Positions 52,952-62,272 are shown, numbered from the stretch's first letter. The stretch is DNA of 64,000 nucleotides from Bradyrhizobium sp. LMTR 3 (GCF_001693485.1 NZ_MAXC01000017.1:1-64000), one strand, 5' to 3'. Numbers and translations: made by a program. The notes: a model not told the origin generated them from the sequence alone.

Positions 52952-53851
52952 ATGAGTGCACCGAATGCGGCCGAGCTTCGGCACGAATATGCCGACGTGG
53001 GTGGAGCGCACCTGCATTACGTAATAGCCGGTTCAGGACCGCTTATGCTGTTTGTCCACGGATTTCCCCAACACTGGTACGCATTCCGGCATCAGCTCAA
53101 GGAATTTTCTGTAGATCATACCGTGGTGGCGGTCGATCTGCGCGGAGTAAATCTGTCCTCGAGGCCAGCAAAGCTGAGAGATAATGGCGTCTGGGTTGCG
53201 GCGGACGACATGAAATCCTTGATCCAGCAACTGGGCTTCTCCAAATGCACGATGGTCGGTCATGACTGGGGCGCCGCAGTTGGCTACTCATTTGCGCTCC
53301 ATCATCGCGAAATGCTTGATCGGTTGGTAATTCTATCCGGCTCGCATCCGGCGACATTTGACCGTGAGCTTCACTACAACGAGAAGCAAATCAGGGGCGG
53401 CAAGCATTGGCTGCGCCTTCGGCGGCCCGATAGTGCAAAGAAACTTGCCGAAAATGATTTCGCCGCGCTGAAACGAACGTTTGAAGAGCACGACTTCTTT
53501 AGCAAGGAAGATCTGGAGGCATATCTCACTGCCTGGCGTCAGCCCGGCGCGATTGAGGGAATGGTCGCTTGGTATCAGGCGGAGGGCTGGGGACCGGCGG
53601 AAGGATCATCGCCCGCATACGGAAACTATGTTCACGAGATATCTCCGCTTACCATCGCCGTTCCGACCCTTGTGATATTCGGCAATGAGGACAAGTTTCT
53701 CGTGAACGAAAACTATGACGGCCTGGAGACTTATGTTCCTGACCTTACGCTTCGCGAAATCGTTGGCGGAAGTCATTGGATACTTGACGAGCATCCAACG
53801 ATCGTGAATCGCCACATTCGGGAATTTCTAGGGTTGGATCGGCCAGGGTGA
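52952..53851 (+). CDS. Epoxide hydrolase/haloalkane dehalogenase-like alpha/beta hydrolase
   Basis: 299 residues. HGFPQHW forms the oxyanion hole, nucleophile Asp105 in VGHDWGAA, a cap domain (about 135-215), and the late catalytic His in GGSHWILDEHP. The Asp nucleophile and HGFP fit epoxide hydrolases and fluoroacetate dehalogenases. Lower GC and different codon use from neighbours hint that this SDR-hydrolase pair was acquired together. Confidence 0.88.
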   Translation: MSAPNAAELRHEYADVGGAHLHYVIAGSGPLMLFVHGFPQHWYAFRHQLKEFSVDHTVVAVDLRGVNLSSRPAKLRDNGVWVAADDMKSLIQQLGFSKCTMVGHDWGAAVGYSFALHHREMLDRLVILSGSHPATFDRELHYNEKQIRGGKHWLRLRRPDSAKKLAENDFAALKRTFEEHDFFSKEDLEAYLTAWRQPGAIEGMVAWYQAEGWGPAEGSSPAYGNYVHEISPLTIAVPTLVIFGNEDKFLVNENYDGLETYVPDLTLREIVGGSHWILDEHPTIVNRHIREFLGLDRPG

Positions 53852-53946
53852 GTGCTGATATCGGCTACACTACAGGCTTCGGTAGAGATCATCGGTTCGT
53901 GATGCCGTCCGTCTCCAGAACCAAGCCCTGCGCTGCGAGACCGTAG

Positions 53947-54669
53947 TTAGACCGTCGCTTCCGGCAGCTGTGCACTCGTTGCGCCGAACACGTCCGTAAA
54001 CGCCCGCCGGAGCGCGATGTCGACGTCTTCCATCGTGACGGGCAGGCCGAGGTCGACCAGTGAGGTTACCCCGTAACGCGGATCGGCAACGCCGCAGGGG
54101 ACGATCGCGGAAAAATGCGAAAGCTCCGGCTCGACATTGATGGCGATGCCGTGGAACGACACCCAACGCCGCAACCGCACGCCGATTGCAGCGATCTTGT
54201 CTTCGTGGCCGACACCCTTGTCCGGCCGCCTGACCCAGACCCCGACACGATCCTCGCGGCGCTCGCCGCGCACGTTGAAGGCATCCAGCGTGCGGATGAT
54301 CCATTCTTCGAGGCCGGCAACATAGGCACGCACGTCCGGCCGCCGCCGCTTCAGGTTGAGCATCACATAGGCCACCCGCTGGCCGGGACCGTGATAGGTG
54401 AGCTGTCCGCCGCGGCCGGTGGTAAACAACGGGAAGCGCGGCTCGAGCAGGTCGTCCTGCCTGCCGCTGGTGCCGGAGGTATAAAGCGGGGGGTGCTCCA
54501 GGAGCCAGACCAGTTCGGTCGCCTTTCGCTCGGCGATCTCGGCCGCGCGGGCCTCCATTGCAGCCACGGCCTCGGGATAGGGGACCGGTTCCGCCGAAAT
54601 CCGCCATTCGACCCCGCCGCCGCCCTGGGCGAAGGTCGTCAAATCAAGGCTTTGGCGGTCATTAACCAT
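53947..54669 (-). CDS. lipB: Octanoyl-[acyl-carrier-protein] transferase
   Basis: 240 residues. RGGQLTYHGPGQRVAYVMLN is the LipB signature; the catalytic pair is Lys158 (DKIAAIGVRLRRW) and Cys192 (VPCGV). It transfers octanoate from ACP to lipoyl domains, the first step of lipoate assembly. Divergent from fliN. Confidence 0.95.
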   Translation of the reverse strand: MVNDRQSLDLTTFAQGGGGVEWRISAEPVPYPEAVAAMEARAAEIAERKATELVWLLEHPPLYTSGTSGRQDDLLEPRFPLFTTGRGGQLTYHGPGQRVAYVMLNLKRRRPDVRAYVAGLEEWIIRTLDAFNVRGERREDRVGVWVRRPDKGVGHEDKIAAIGVRLRRWVSFHGIAINVEPELSHFSAIVPCGVADPRYGVTSLVDLGLPVTMEDVDIALRRAFTDVFGATSAQLPEATV

Positions 54670-54732
54670 TGGCTAACCATAACGTGTTCAGGTGGGAACC
54701 ACACCAATTTAGTCCCTTTTGGCGGTTCAGAA

Positions 54733-54975
54733 GTGGCCACCCTCGATAAAGTCAGCGTCGATCTCATGGTGGTGCTCGGCACCACGACCATGCCCATCCA
54801 CCAGGTGATGCGACTTTCCCGCGGCGCCATCATCGAACTGGATGCCACCGAGGCGGACGAGGTCAAGATCCTCGCCAATAACTTGCCCATTGCCTCCGGC
54901 GTGGTGCTGGTCGATCGCAACCGCATCGCGGTCGAAGTCAAGCAAATGCTGCCGAAATCCCCTGATGTCAGGTAG
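54733..54975 (+). CDS. fliN: FliN-like flagellar motor switch protein
   Basis: 80 residues from GTG: LDKVSVDLMVVLGTTTMPIH then RGAIIELDATEADEVKILAN and GVVLVDRNRIAVEV, the SpoA/FliN C-terminal domain. It lacks the N-terminal extension of full FliN. No flagellar gene is near, so it is a stand-alone copy; it may still supply the C-ring, or be a paralogue. The start codon is not certain. Confidence 0.8.
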   Translation: MATLDKVSVDLMVVLGTTTMPIHQVMRLSRGAIIELDATEADEVKILANNLPIASGVVLVDRNRIAVEVKQMLPKSPDVR

Positions 54976-55072
54976 TTATCGGAGCGCAAAACTTCCTTGT
55001 CCCCCCATCCCTGATTTGTTACATCGCAACCGTTGATCCGGCGGGCTGCAATCCTTCCAGCCGGTATCCCAA

Positions 55073-55157
55073 GCGCTCGTGGCGGAATTGGTAGACGCGC
55101 TGCCTTGAGGTGGCAGTGAGTAACATCGTGGGGGTTCGAGTCCCTCCGAGCGCACCA
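55073..55157 (+). tRNA. tRNA-Leu (anticodon GAG)
   Basis: 85 bases with encoded CCA: acceptor GCGCTCG/CGAGCGC, anticodon stem CTGCC/GGCAG around TTGAGGT, long variable arm, T-arm loop TTCGAGT. An integrase gene begins its end 24 bases downstream, so the 3' end probably served as an attachment site. Confidence 0.95.
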
Positions 55158-55180
55158 CCCCCACACTTGGCGTTGAAATA

Positions 55181-56670
55181 TCAGGGTTTTTTCCGCCGGT
55201 TACTCTCAAAAGTTACTATTCTGTTCTGGTCGATCGGCATCGCCAGATCGGCGGTGTTCTCCATTTGATCGTAGGCCTCGATCTTTTCCATCCCACTGAT
55301 CGCAAGCTTGTCCCGGTTCGCCTTGGCGATGTAGAGCGCCGGCATCTTGTGATCGCGCCAGCCGAACATCGCCATCATCTGCGCTTCCGTGCACTCCGAG
55401 TAGGCCGCGACTTCGGCGCGCGCCTTGCGCACGCCATGGCAATTCTTTTTGAGCTCGTTGACCCGGCCAGCCGGGCAAACTTCTTGAACTTTGCCGCCCA
55501 CGCCTTCTTGTTCATCGGCGCGATCTCGCCCTTCACCAGCTTGCCGGTGAAGACCTCGCCCGTTCCCAAGATGCCGGCATTGGGCGCCGCCGCCAGCGAG
55601 ACCGCGAAGTCGCGATGCACGGGCACCGTCGCCGTGGTGTGGCCCTTGCTCTTTTCGGTCGCGACCTTGACCATCATTGTCTTCAACGTCCGCTGCAGGT
55701 GGGTGGATCCAAAGCGAGAGGCATCGCCGAGCCGCAGGTGAGTGTAGTGGAGGATGTCGAACATCAACCGCGCCTCGGTGCCGAGCGGCCAGCGCGCCCG
55801 ATACTTCGCCATATCCTCTTCTGTCCACGGCACCCAGCCGCCGCTCTCGCGCGAGGCTTTCGCCTTGCCGCTTTTGAGCCCAATGGTCGGGTCGTCATCC
55901 GGCTCGATGTGCTCCTCGTCGATCATCCAGCCGATCATGTGGCGCAGCGCCGACAACAGATTGCCGGCCTGAACCGGCGTGCGAGCCTTCAGTTCCTCGC
56001 GCAACACCCTGCGCGTCAGCGCCGCAAACGGTCGCTCGCCGTTGTCATGGAGCAGGGGCTCTATCAGCCCGGTCCGCGCGTCTCGCGTGCTTTCGGCCAG
56101 CCCTTCTTCACTGATCGCCGGATTGCCAAGCCAGCGGTCGCTCTGCCTGTAGAGCGTCCAGTACCAACGCAGGCTGCCTGGAGCGGGCGGGGTGGTTGGC
56201 AGTGGCTCGCGCTTTTCGCGCGTTTGCTTTTCGGCGCGAACCCAGTCGGTGGCGTCGCCGAACTTGCCGATCTGGTCGACGATTGCGGCATCGACCGCGC
56301 GATTGAACTCATCGCTTCCGAACTCTTCGTTGATTCTGATTTTTGGCAGCTTGTCGCGAAGCTGTACATACCAACGCAGCTGCCCCTTGTCGGACACGTC
56401 ACTGATCAGGTAGCGGCGCGAGGTGGCAGGTGCCTCGTCGGGCTTGGTGCGGCGCATGCGTGGCACTCCTCCCAAGGCACGGACCGCAGCCTCCCAAGCC
56501 TTGTGAAAGTCGCTCTGCTCAGCCGTGCTGTACTCCTCAACGACGTCAATGCGGCGTCCCGCTTTGCTGACCTTGACGTACCAGCGCAGGCGGCCACGAA
56601 AATTGTCGTGGTACAGGTTCATCCGGTGATCCTCGGGCGCGCGAGGAGACCGGGCCTTTTGTCCAAGCAT
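55181..56670 (-). pseudogene. Tyrosine integrase, frameshifted, next to tRNA-Leu
   Basis: The first frame (56670 to about 55465) carries the N-terminal arm repeats (SLRWYWTLYRQSDRWLG), core-binding region and the first catalytic Arg in HYTHLRLGDASRFG. A second frame completes the domain: KKNCHGVRKARAEVAAY (HxxR), FGWRDHKMPALYIAKAN with the nucleophile Tyr. A single missing base near 55461-55466 (expected AGVNELKK) separates them. SD GGAG is seven bases from the start. Without a frameshift correction the protein loses its catalytic end, so the element cannot excise by itself. Confidence 0.85.
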
Positions 56671-56741
56671 TGGCTTTCTCCGTAACCAATGCTTGGAGTC
56701 TAACGATGCGACGACTCCGCATCAATTGCATAAGGTGCGTT

Positions 56742-56963
56742 TCACCCGCTTTCGGTGCGTTTCAGATAACGCTGCAATGCCTGAGATGGCACCCATATTT
56801 CGCCGGAATCATTTGGAGGCTTGATCGGCGCGGCGCTTGCCGTGAGTGCAATCCGAATAACGCCCTCGCCATCGACCATCACCGCGCTCGCGCCGGCTTC
56901 CTTGGCGGCGCGGATCGCACGGGCAATGTCTGCTTGTGTGACCTTGGCGGGACGTCGCGGCAT
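56742..56963 (-). CDS. Small integrase-associated protein
   Basis: 73 residues: MPRRPAKVTQADIARAIRAA then EAGASAVMVDGEGVIRIAL and a basic end. AGGAG is seven bases upstream of the ATG. It lies just 5' of the integrase in the same direction, the place where excisionase or recombination directionality genes often sit. Homology to an excisionase is not visible. Confidence 0.65.
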   Translation of the reverse strand: MPRRPAKVTQADIARAIRAAKEAGASAVMVDGEGVIRIALTASAAPIKPPNDSGEIWVPSQALQRYLKRTESG

Positions 56964-57217
56964 CGCGCTTCTCCTATTGACTGTAAAATTCACACCGTCA
57001 GAACCGGAATCATCGGTATGGAGGACTGAGAAAGCCGCGGACAAAAGAGCAGCCAGTTGTCCTTCGGACAATCGGTTTGATTGGAGTGGAAATCGGAGGG
57101 GTAACTCAGAGAGTCGGGGTAGCTCGACTTGGATCGTCGAACGATTTGATTGCCGTTCGCCCGTATCTCTGTGCGCGGCCAAGGCTTCGTGCTAAAGCGA
57201 TGTTAAGGCAAGCTGAT

Positions 57218-57266
57218 CAGGCTCATTACCTGAAGGTCATTGGTTCAAATCCTATCCCCGCAACCA
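57218..57266 (+). other. Orphan 3' half of initiator tRNA-Met (attachment-site relic)
   Basis: CAGGCTCATTACCTGAAGGT followed by CATTGGTTCAAATCCTATCC and CCGCAACCA gives the anticodon arm, T-arm and acceptor 3' strand of an initiator tRNA. No matching 5' half precedes it. Such fragments are left at the far end of elements that integrate into tRNA genes. Confidence 0.65.
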
Positions 57267-57502
57267 AATCTTAAGCCGTTGAGAACGCATCGTTTTCAAG
57301 GGCTTTTTGCTGTTCCCAATCTGGCTCGAAATCTCTCTCGTGGAAGCGGCAGGAGGAAAGTCGCAGCGTAAAAGGGCAGAGGGCGCGCGATGACTCAATT
57401 GTGATCGCAGGCCGATGGCGAGCGCCGCAACTCACGTCAGATCACGGCCCGCGCGGCCCGTTCACGGTCTTGCGGTGCCGGTTACGCCGCCTCACCGGTA
57501 AA

Positions 57503-57547
57503 CTACGAATCTGCGGGTCAGGAGTTCGAATCTCTTCGGGCGCGCCA
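57503..57547 (+). other. Orphan 3' half of tRNA-Arg (ACG-like) (attachment-site relic)
   Basis: CTACGAATCTGCGGGTCAGG then AGTTCGAATCTCTTCGGGCG and CGCCA: the anticodon loop CT-ACG-AA, variable, T-arm and acceptor 3' strand. The upstream 70 bases do not supply GCGCCCG or a D-arm, so no complete tRNA can fold. Confidence 0.65.
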
Positions 57548-57857
57548 TTCATCTTCTTCAAATGTCTTCGATTTATAGAACGGCCTAAAATGCGCCCAGA
57601 CCACAATTGCGTTTAGTCTGGGGTTTAGTCTGGGGAAATTTTTTGCCGTCGAGCTCCGCCCGCTGCCTTGCTGTTCCGGAGTGGAAGTGCGACCGCTACC
57701 AACCCGCCTTTGTCTGCTTGAAGAGCTCAAACCGGGACGGCGTCAGGCGGTCAAGGCCGGCGCGTCAGCGCCGCCGCCCAGCGGCTCGGCCTTGAGGGGC
57801 CGACGCCGGTCTGGTCCCATGGCTCGCCACCAGCAAAGGGAGTTGCTGCCGCCGCTC
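57548..57857. other. Non-coding stretch with a short direct repeat
   Basis: Contains a direct repeat of GTTTAGTCTGGG at about 57610-57634 followed by a T-run. Open frames here have no SD or family resemblance. Confidence 0.35.
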
Positions 57858-58073
57858 TTATTGGACTTCATCTAACGCGCGTTTCGGGCGCCATCCGACG
57901 GGATTGGCGATCCATCGGTCGATCTCCGACTCATGCCAGCCGCTCCCGTTGACGCTGATCTTGATCTGCGGCGGGAATGTGCCCTCGGCGATCTTGCGAT
58001 AGATGGTGGACCGGGACAGCCCGGTCCGGGAAAGCACGGTTTTCAAGCGGATGATACGGTCTGGTTCGCGCAT
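57858..58073 (-). CDS. AlpA-family regulator/excisionase-like protein
   Basis: 71 residues: RIIRLKTVLSRTGLSRSTIY, then KIAEGTFPPQIKISVNGSGW and SEIDRWI. This is the MerR-like winged helix of AlpA/phage regulatory proteins, which control integrases on mobile elements. It lies downstream of traA in the same direction. Confidence 0.9.
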   Translation of the reverse strand: MREPDRIIRLKTVLSRTGLSRSTIYRKIAEGTFPPQIKISVNGSGWHESEIDRWIANPVGWRPKRALDEVQ

Positions 58074-58200
58074 AACCGCGCTGCCTCCTGCTGGCTCTCT
58101 CTGACAGCTTCGGAGACAAGACAGGACGAGCAGTTGCAGTAGGCAAGCGAGTTGTTGGACTTGTCATAGCGTGGCGTAGAGACGGCGGCAGATGGATGGA

Positions 58201-61164
58201 TCAAATTCCGATGCCCCGGCCTCTGCCAATGTCGATGCCGTGAGTGAAGGCCAATTCCTGGCCCAGCCGGCGGCCTGATTCAAATGCGATGCCGAGTTCC
58301 TGCTTGCGGGTGGCGAGGATGGATTCCAGTTGCGGATCGCGTTCAAGGCTTTTCGCCATGTCGCCCATCGCCGAGCGCGTCGCCTTGTAGCCGGCGATGT
58401 CGCCGCCCTGATACTGGCGCTGGCTGGTGTGGTCGAGCTTCTGCCAGCGCTGCACGAAACGGTCGGCGCGGCGGCTCGGATTGGTGCGCAGTTCGGTTTC
58501 AAGCTGGAGCGCGCGGATGGCGCGAGCAGAGTTGCCCGAAGCGGCTTCAAGGGCGAGTTCCGGGTTCTTCTTGTAGGCAGCTTCGGCGTCGTGCGAGCCA
58601 TAGGGCCGCACCTCCTCGAAAACCTTGCGGGACTCCTGCAATTCCTTCACCTGCTCCGGGCTGGCCTTGCCGCCCTGGTCCTGCATATCGAAGATCGCAT
58701 CCACGGCTCGGGCATGACGGGTGAGAGCCTTCGTGCGGGCCTTACGCAGCGCCCCTTCCGGGTCTTTCACCACCTTCCTTTCCGGCGCTTCCCGTTGCGG
58801 CCTCCGGGCGCTCTCTGTGCCAGGCACAGCTTCGGCAGACGGGCGCAGGCAATCGAACATGTTGCGCACCCTCTCGGGCACGACCTTGCGCACAATCTCG
58901 GCCACGCGCTCGCGGAAGGTGATCCCACGTCGTTCGGCATAGCTCTGGGCCGGATCGGCGCGTTCGTAATCCGAAGCCATGTCTTTGGCCCGGTCGCGCG
59001 ACAGGGTGCGGACAAGCCGGTCCTGACTGGCAAAATCGTCGCGGCCATAATGCAGGTCCACGCCCTCTCTATGCCGCGATAGGGCGACATAGCTGCCATG
59101 GGCATCCATGCCCGGCGTCGCTAGCACATGGGTGTGGTCCACCGTCATACCCTGGGCCTTGTGGATGGTTGCGGCATAGCCGTGGTCGATCCGGTTATAA
59201 TCCCTGAGGCCGAAGCGAACGGATCGGCCATCGTCGGTCTGCACCGTCATGGATTGCGCGCTGACATGTTCGATGGTTCCCAGCGTGCCGTTCTTTACGC
59301 CGAGCCCGCGCTCGTTTTGCAGGAACATGACGCGATCCCCGCTGGCGAAGCGGCGCTCGCCGCGCTCGACCGTGAGGCGCACCTCATCCCCCAGATCACT
59401 CGCAGCCCGCATCCGCTCCCGCGCGGCCTCATTGAGGGCGCGCACCTCGTCGTTGGTGTGTGTGAGGATGATCCGGCTGCGCCCCGGCGCTGACTGCCGG
59501 TCGCGGTCCCAGCGCCCGATCAGATCGCCCCGCGCCTGCTCGCGTGTTTGCGCCTCATGCACCATGCGGTGGGAGCGATAGGCTTCCAGCGCATGGCCGG
59601 CTCTGCCCGTCGCCAGATCGCGCGTGGCGTCGCGCTGCCAGTCCTCATTTTGGCGGCGCACCTCGCCGATTTCCGCACCACCATGGCGCTCATGGATCGA
59701 GCGGAAGGCCGCGCCGGCCTCGATTGCTTGCAACTGCTTGATGTCGCCGACCAGGACGACCTTGGCGCCGGCCTCTGCTGCATGGGACAGGACGCGTTCC
59801 AACTGCCGTGTACCGACCATGCCGGCCTCGTCGATCACCAGCACATCGCGGGTCGTGAGCAGGTCGCGGCCCTGATGCCAACCATGCTCCATGCTGGCGA
59901 TGGTGCGTGACGCAATGCCCGATCCGCTTTCGAGGTTTTCCGCCGCGATGCCGGACAGCGTTACGCCCCGGACCTCGTAGCCCGCTGTTTCCCAGGCCTC
60001 CCGTGCCAGGCCCAGCATCGCGCTCTTGCCGGTTCCGGCATGGCCAACGACGATTCCGAGATCGCGCCCATCCGTGACATGCACCAGCGCGTCGGCCTGC
60101 TCGCCCGAAAGGACGACACCGCGCGCTTCCCCACGCGCAAGAGCCGCTTCGCGATCCGCGTTACGCACCTCATAGCGTTCTCGTTCCGCCATGAGTTTGG
60201 CGGCGTGGTGCAGCCGCCGTTCGGTGTCGATCATGGCGCTGGTCGTGAACCGATCTTCGCCGCGAGCGTCCTTGCCGAGTTCGACCAGATCGGGCGCATT
60301 GCGCATCGCACCCATGACTTCGTTGAACTGCTCGATGCCATGACTGTGCCGGTGCGCGAAGACAGCTATATCGCGGCGCGTGAAGGTCGATTGCTGCTGG
60401 GTGATCGCGTCCAGTCCAAGGGAAGGATCGGCGATGATCCTCTCGCCATTGCCGCGCGCGATCTCGCGGTGCAGTTCGGCGCGGTCGGCCTCATTGCCTT
60501 CGCCCTCGGTTCCCCGATCCTCGATACGCCGAGCGGGCGCGCCGATCTGGCTTTGCGGCTCCAGTGCGATGCCCTGCGCTTCGAGACTCCGATGGTCGAT
60601 GCGCGCGTCGATGTCGAGTTCGGCCAAGCGCTCATTGGCGATCTCCGCCCAGCGTTCGCGCCAGCGCTCGACCATCTCCGTGCGGTTCCAGTCCCGCTCC
60701 TTCTGGCCAAAACCGTTCTCGTCTACCGCGCGCATGGTCAGCATGACATGGGCATGCGGTTTGGGCATGCCGTCCTCGGCCATGTCCCAATGCACATTGA
60801 GATCGGCGATCATGCCCCGGTCCACGAACTCAGCCTGCACGAAGTCGCGGGCCAGCTCGATCTCCTGAGCTTGGGTCATCTCGCGGGGAAGCGCGAATTC
60901 CACCTCGCGGGCAAGCTGCGCGTCCTTGCGGATCTCGAAGGCTTCAACATCGTTCCAAAGCCGTTCGCGGTCGCGCCACGCCTCCGGTGCGTTCTCCGGT
61001 AGCATCACCTCGGAATGCACAACGCCGCGCTTGGCCGAAAAGTCGTGGCTGCGGTCCAGGCGCTCGTCGCGCAGCCGCGAGCCCGAACGGTAGGCGGCGG
61101 ACGCCACCGCGCTGGACCCGGACTTGCGGCCAATGACCTTGACGTGAAGATGATAGATCGCCAT
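58201..61164 (-). CDS. traA: Ti-type conjugative relaxase-helicase TraA
   Basis: 987 residues from MAIYHLHVKVIGRKSG. The N-terminal MobA/MobL (MOBQ) relaxase has Tyr25 in ASAAYRSGS and the metal-binding triad His125, His137 and His139 (HWDM...PKPHAHVML). A SF1 helicase follows with Walker A GHAGTGKS (about 374-381) and VIDEAGMV (Walker B), ending in a helical C-terminal region. It nicks oriT and unwinds the transfer strand. An in-frame extension to 61260 reads through the oriT hairpin and is rejected as the start. Confidence 0.95.
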   Translation of the reverse strand: MAIYHLHVKVIGRKSGSSAVASAAYRSGSRLRDERLDRSHDFSAKRGVVHSEVMLPENAPEAWRDRERLWNDVEAFEIRKDAQLAREVEFALPREMTQAQEIELARDFVQAEFVDRGMIADLNVHWDMAEDGMPKPHAHVMLTMRAVDENGFGQKERDWNRTEMVERWRERWAEIANERLAELDIDARIDHRSLEAQGIALEPQSQIGAPARRIEDRGTEGEGNEADRAELHREIARGNGERIIADPSLGLDAITQQQSTFTRRDIAVFAHRHSHGIEQFNEVMGAMRNAPDLVELGKDARGEDRFTTSAMIDTERRLHHAAKLMAERERYEVRNADREAALARGEARGVVLSGEQADALVHVTDGRDLGIVVGHAGTGKSAMLGLAREAWETAGYEVRGVTLSGIAAENLESGSGIASRTIASMEHGWHQGRDLLTTRDVLVIDEAGMVGTRQLERVLSHAAEAGAKVVLVGDIKQLQAIEAGAAFRSIHERHGGAEIGEVRRQNEDWQRDATRDLATGRAGHALEAYRSHRMVHEAQTREQARGDLIGRWDRDRQSAPGRSRIILTHTNDEVRALNEAARERMRAASDLGDEVRLTVERGERRFASGDRVMFLQNERGLGVKNGTLGTIEHVSAQSMTVQTDDGRSVRFGLRDYNRIDHGYAATIHKAQGMTVDHTHVLATPGMDAHGSYVALSRHREGVDLHYGRDDFASQDRLVRTLSRDRAKDMASDYERADPAQSYAERRGITFRERVAEIVRKVVPERVRNMFDCLRPSAEAVPGTESARRPQREAPERKVVKDPEGALRKARTKALTRHARAVDAIFDMQDQGGKASPEQVKELQESRKVFEEVRPYGSHDAEAAYKKNPELALEAASGNSARAIRALQLETELRTNPSRRADRFVQRWQKLDHTSQRQYQGGDIAGYKATRSAMGDMAKSLERDPQLESILATRKQELGIAFESGRRLGQELAFTHGIDIGRGRGIGI

Positions 61165-61194
61165 CGCGACCAGATCATTGACACGGCAAAGCGC

Positions 61195-61222
61195 ACGTCG
61201 GAACGACGTATAAGCGCGCCCT
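61195..61222. other. Origin of transfer (oriT): hairpin plus nic core
   Basis: ACGTCG (61195-61200), GAA, CGACGT (61204-61209) is a perfect inverted repeat. It is followed at once by ATAAGCGCGCCCT (61210-61222), close to the RSF1010/Ti nic core GTAAGTGCGCCCT. The hairpin-then-nic order and location between divergent traA and traC are those of the MOBQ group. The cut should fall between 61218 and 61219. Confidence 0.75.
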
Positions 61223-61335
61223 CCCTCGAAAAATTCTCGGGCGGGACTACCACGTCCCAAGCCGTCCTGACGACCTTACCGCATTGTGCCGGGCGCTCGA
61301 CTATCATTTCTCCATCAACACTGATGGAGGCAACG

Positions 61336-61662
61336 ATGCGCAAGCCGCGGGACTTTGATGCCGAACTGAAAGCACTTGAGGACAAAGCGCGTGACCTCAA
61401 GAGCCGCAAGGTGCAGCAGCTCGGCGAACTGGTTATCGTCACCGGGGCTGACACACTGAGCGCCAATGAACTGGCGGGTGCGCTGATCGTGCTGGCCGAG
61501 ACAAAAGAGGCCGGAAAGCGGGAGGCATGGGCCAGGCGCGGGGCCGCGTTCTTTCAGGGACGGGCGCGGAGAACTGCGTCGGCAACTGACCGCGACGCAG
61601 ACGGCGCTCCGGCGCAACCGGGCGGCGCGCAACCGATGTCAGGTCGCAAGGGCGCGACATGA
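61336..61662 (+). CDS. traC: Conjugal transfer protein TraC-like
   Basis: 108 residues: RDFDAELKALEDKARDLKSR, then KVQQLGELVIVTGADTLSAN. The long N-terminal coiled helix and the small C-terminal part fit TraC of Ti-type dtr operons, an accessory protein for the relaxosome. GGAGG is five bases before the ATG. Divergent from traA across oriT and directly followed by traD. Confidence 0.8.
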   Translation: MRKPRDFDAELKALEDKARDLKSRKVQQLGELVIVTGADTLSANELAGALIVLAETKEAGKREAWARRGAAFFQGRARRTASATDRDADGAPAQPGGAQPMSGRKGAT

Positions 61663-61663
61663 C

Positions 61664-61933
61664 ATGCGCACATGGCAGGTCGAGCGCCGCAAGCGAACGC
61701 GGCACCTGATCGAACTCGGCGGCCTCGTCGTGAAAGCCGGACTCGTCAACCTGACTGGCGACGACCGTGTCCTGATCTACGGCGCGCTGCTCTGGATGGC
61801 CGACAAGCTCCAAAGCGATCAAAGCGAACAGGCGCGAGCACGGTGGTTGGCAAAGGGGAAGCAAGCGTTCGAGGCGGACCCAACGGCACGCAAGGGGACA
61901 GATCGACCCGATCCAGCAGCAGCTCGTCGTTGA
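61664..61933 (+). CDS. traD: Conjugal transfer protein TraD (Ti-type)
   Basis: 89 residues: MRTWQVERRKRTRHLIELGG then LVVKAGLVNLTGDDRVLIYG, the hallmark of Ti-type TraD small proteins. Its start is one base after the TraC stop. Partner of TraC in DNA processing. The traG coupling gene that normally follows is absent, replaced by scrap DNA. Confidence 0.88.
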   Translation: MRTWQVERRKRTRHLIELGGLVVKAGLVNLTGDDRVLIYGALLWMADKLQSDQSEQARARWLAKGKQAFEADPTARKGTDRPDPAAARR

Positions 61934-61954
61934 ACCACGACAATGGTACGTCAA

Positions 61955-62262
61955 CTATGCGAAGACCGATGGTTGCAAGCGGGCATTAAATGGCGCCCAA
62001 CATTGCCTCTGCAGCGCCGCCACAAGTGCGGTCAGCGTTGCCGCGTCAACCGCGCCTGTGATCCGCATCCGAGCCTCGGCCGCGAACTCAATCTCGATCG
62101 CACCGCTGGTTCCGGAGGGCGCCGTCAATGGTTGCTGGTCCGGCGCAATGGAGACTGCGGCAAAACGGACCCCGTCATCCTGCGCTGCACTGGCTCAGAT
62201 CCGCAAGCGAGGACGCCCGCGCGCCTGTCGCCGCCAGACCGTAAGCAAACTGGGTGAACGTC
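61955..62262 (-). pseudogene. IS66-family TnpA remnant
   Basis: Minus-strand frame reads LLTVWRRQARGRPRLRI, a stop, then VRFAAVSIAPDQQPLTAPSG and IEIEFAAEARMRITGAVDAA, TLTALVAALQRQ. This is the mid and C-terminal part of the IS66 accessory protein TnpA (typical text LYxWRRQ...FVPV...IEIEL...VRVxGxVDxAxLxxVLxAL). An in-frame stop and an upstream frameshift show decay. tnpB/tnpC are missing. Confidence 0.5.
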
Positions 62263-62272
62263 ATGTCGTTGA

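Noticed and set aside
57471..57547. Complete tRNA-Arg gene
   Set aside because: The 5' acceptor strand and D-arm are missing, so only a 3' half is supported.
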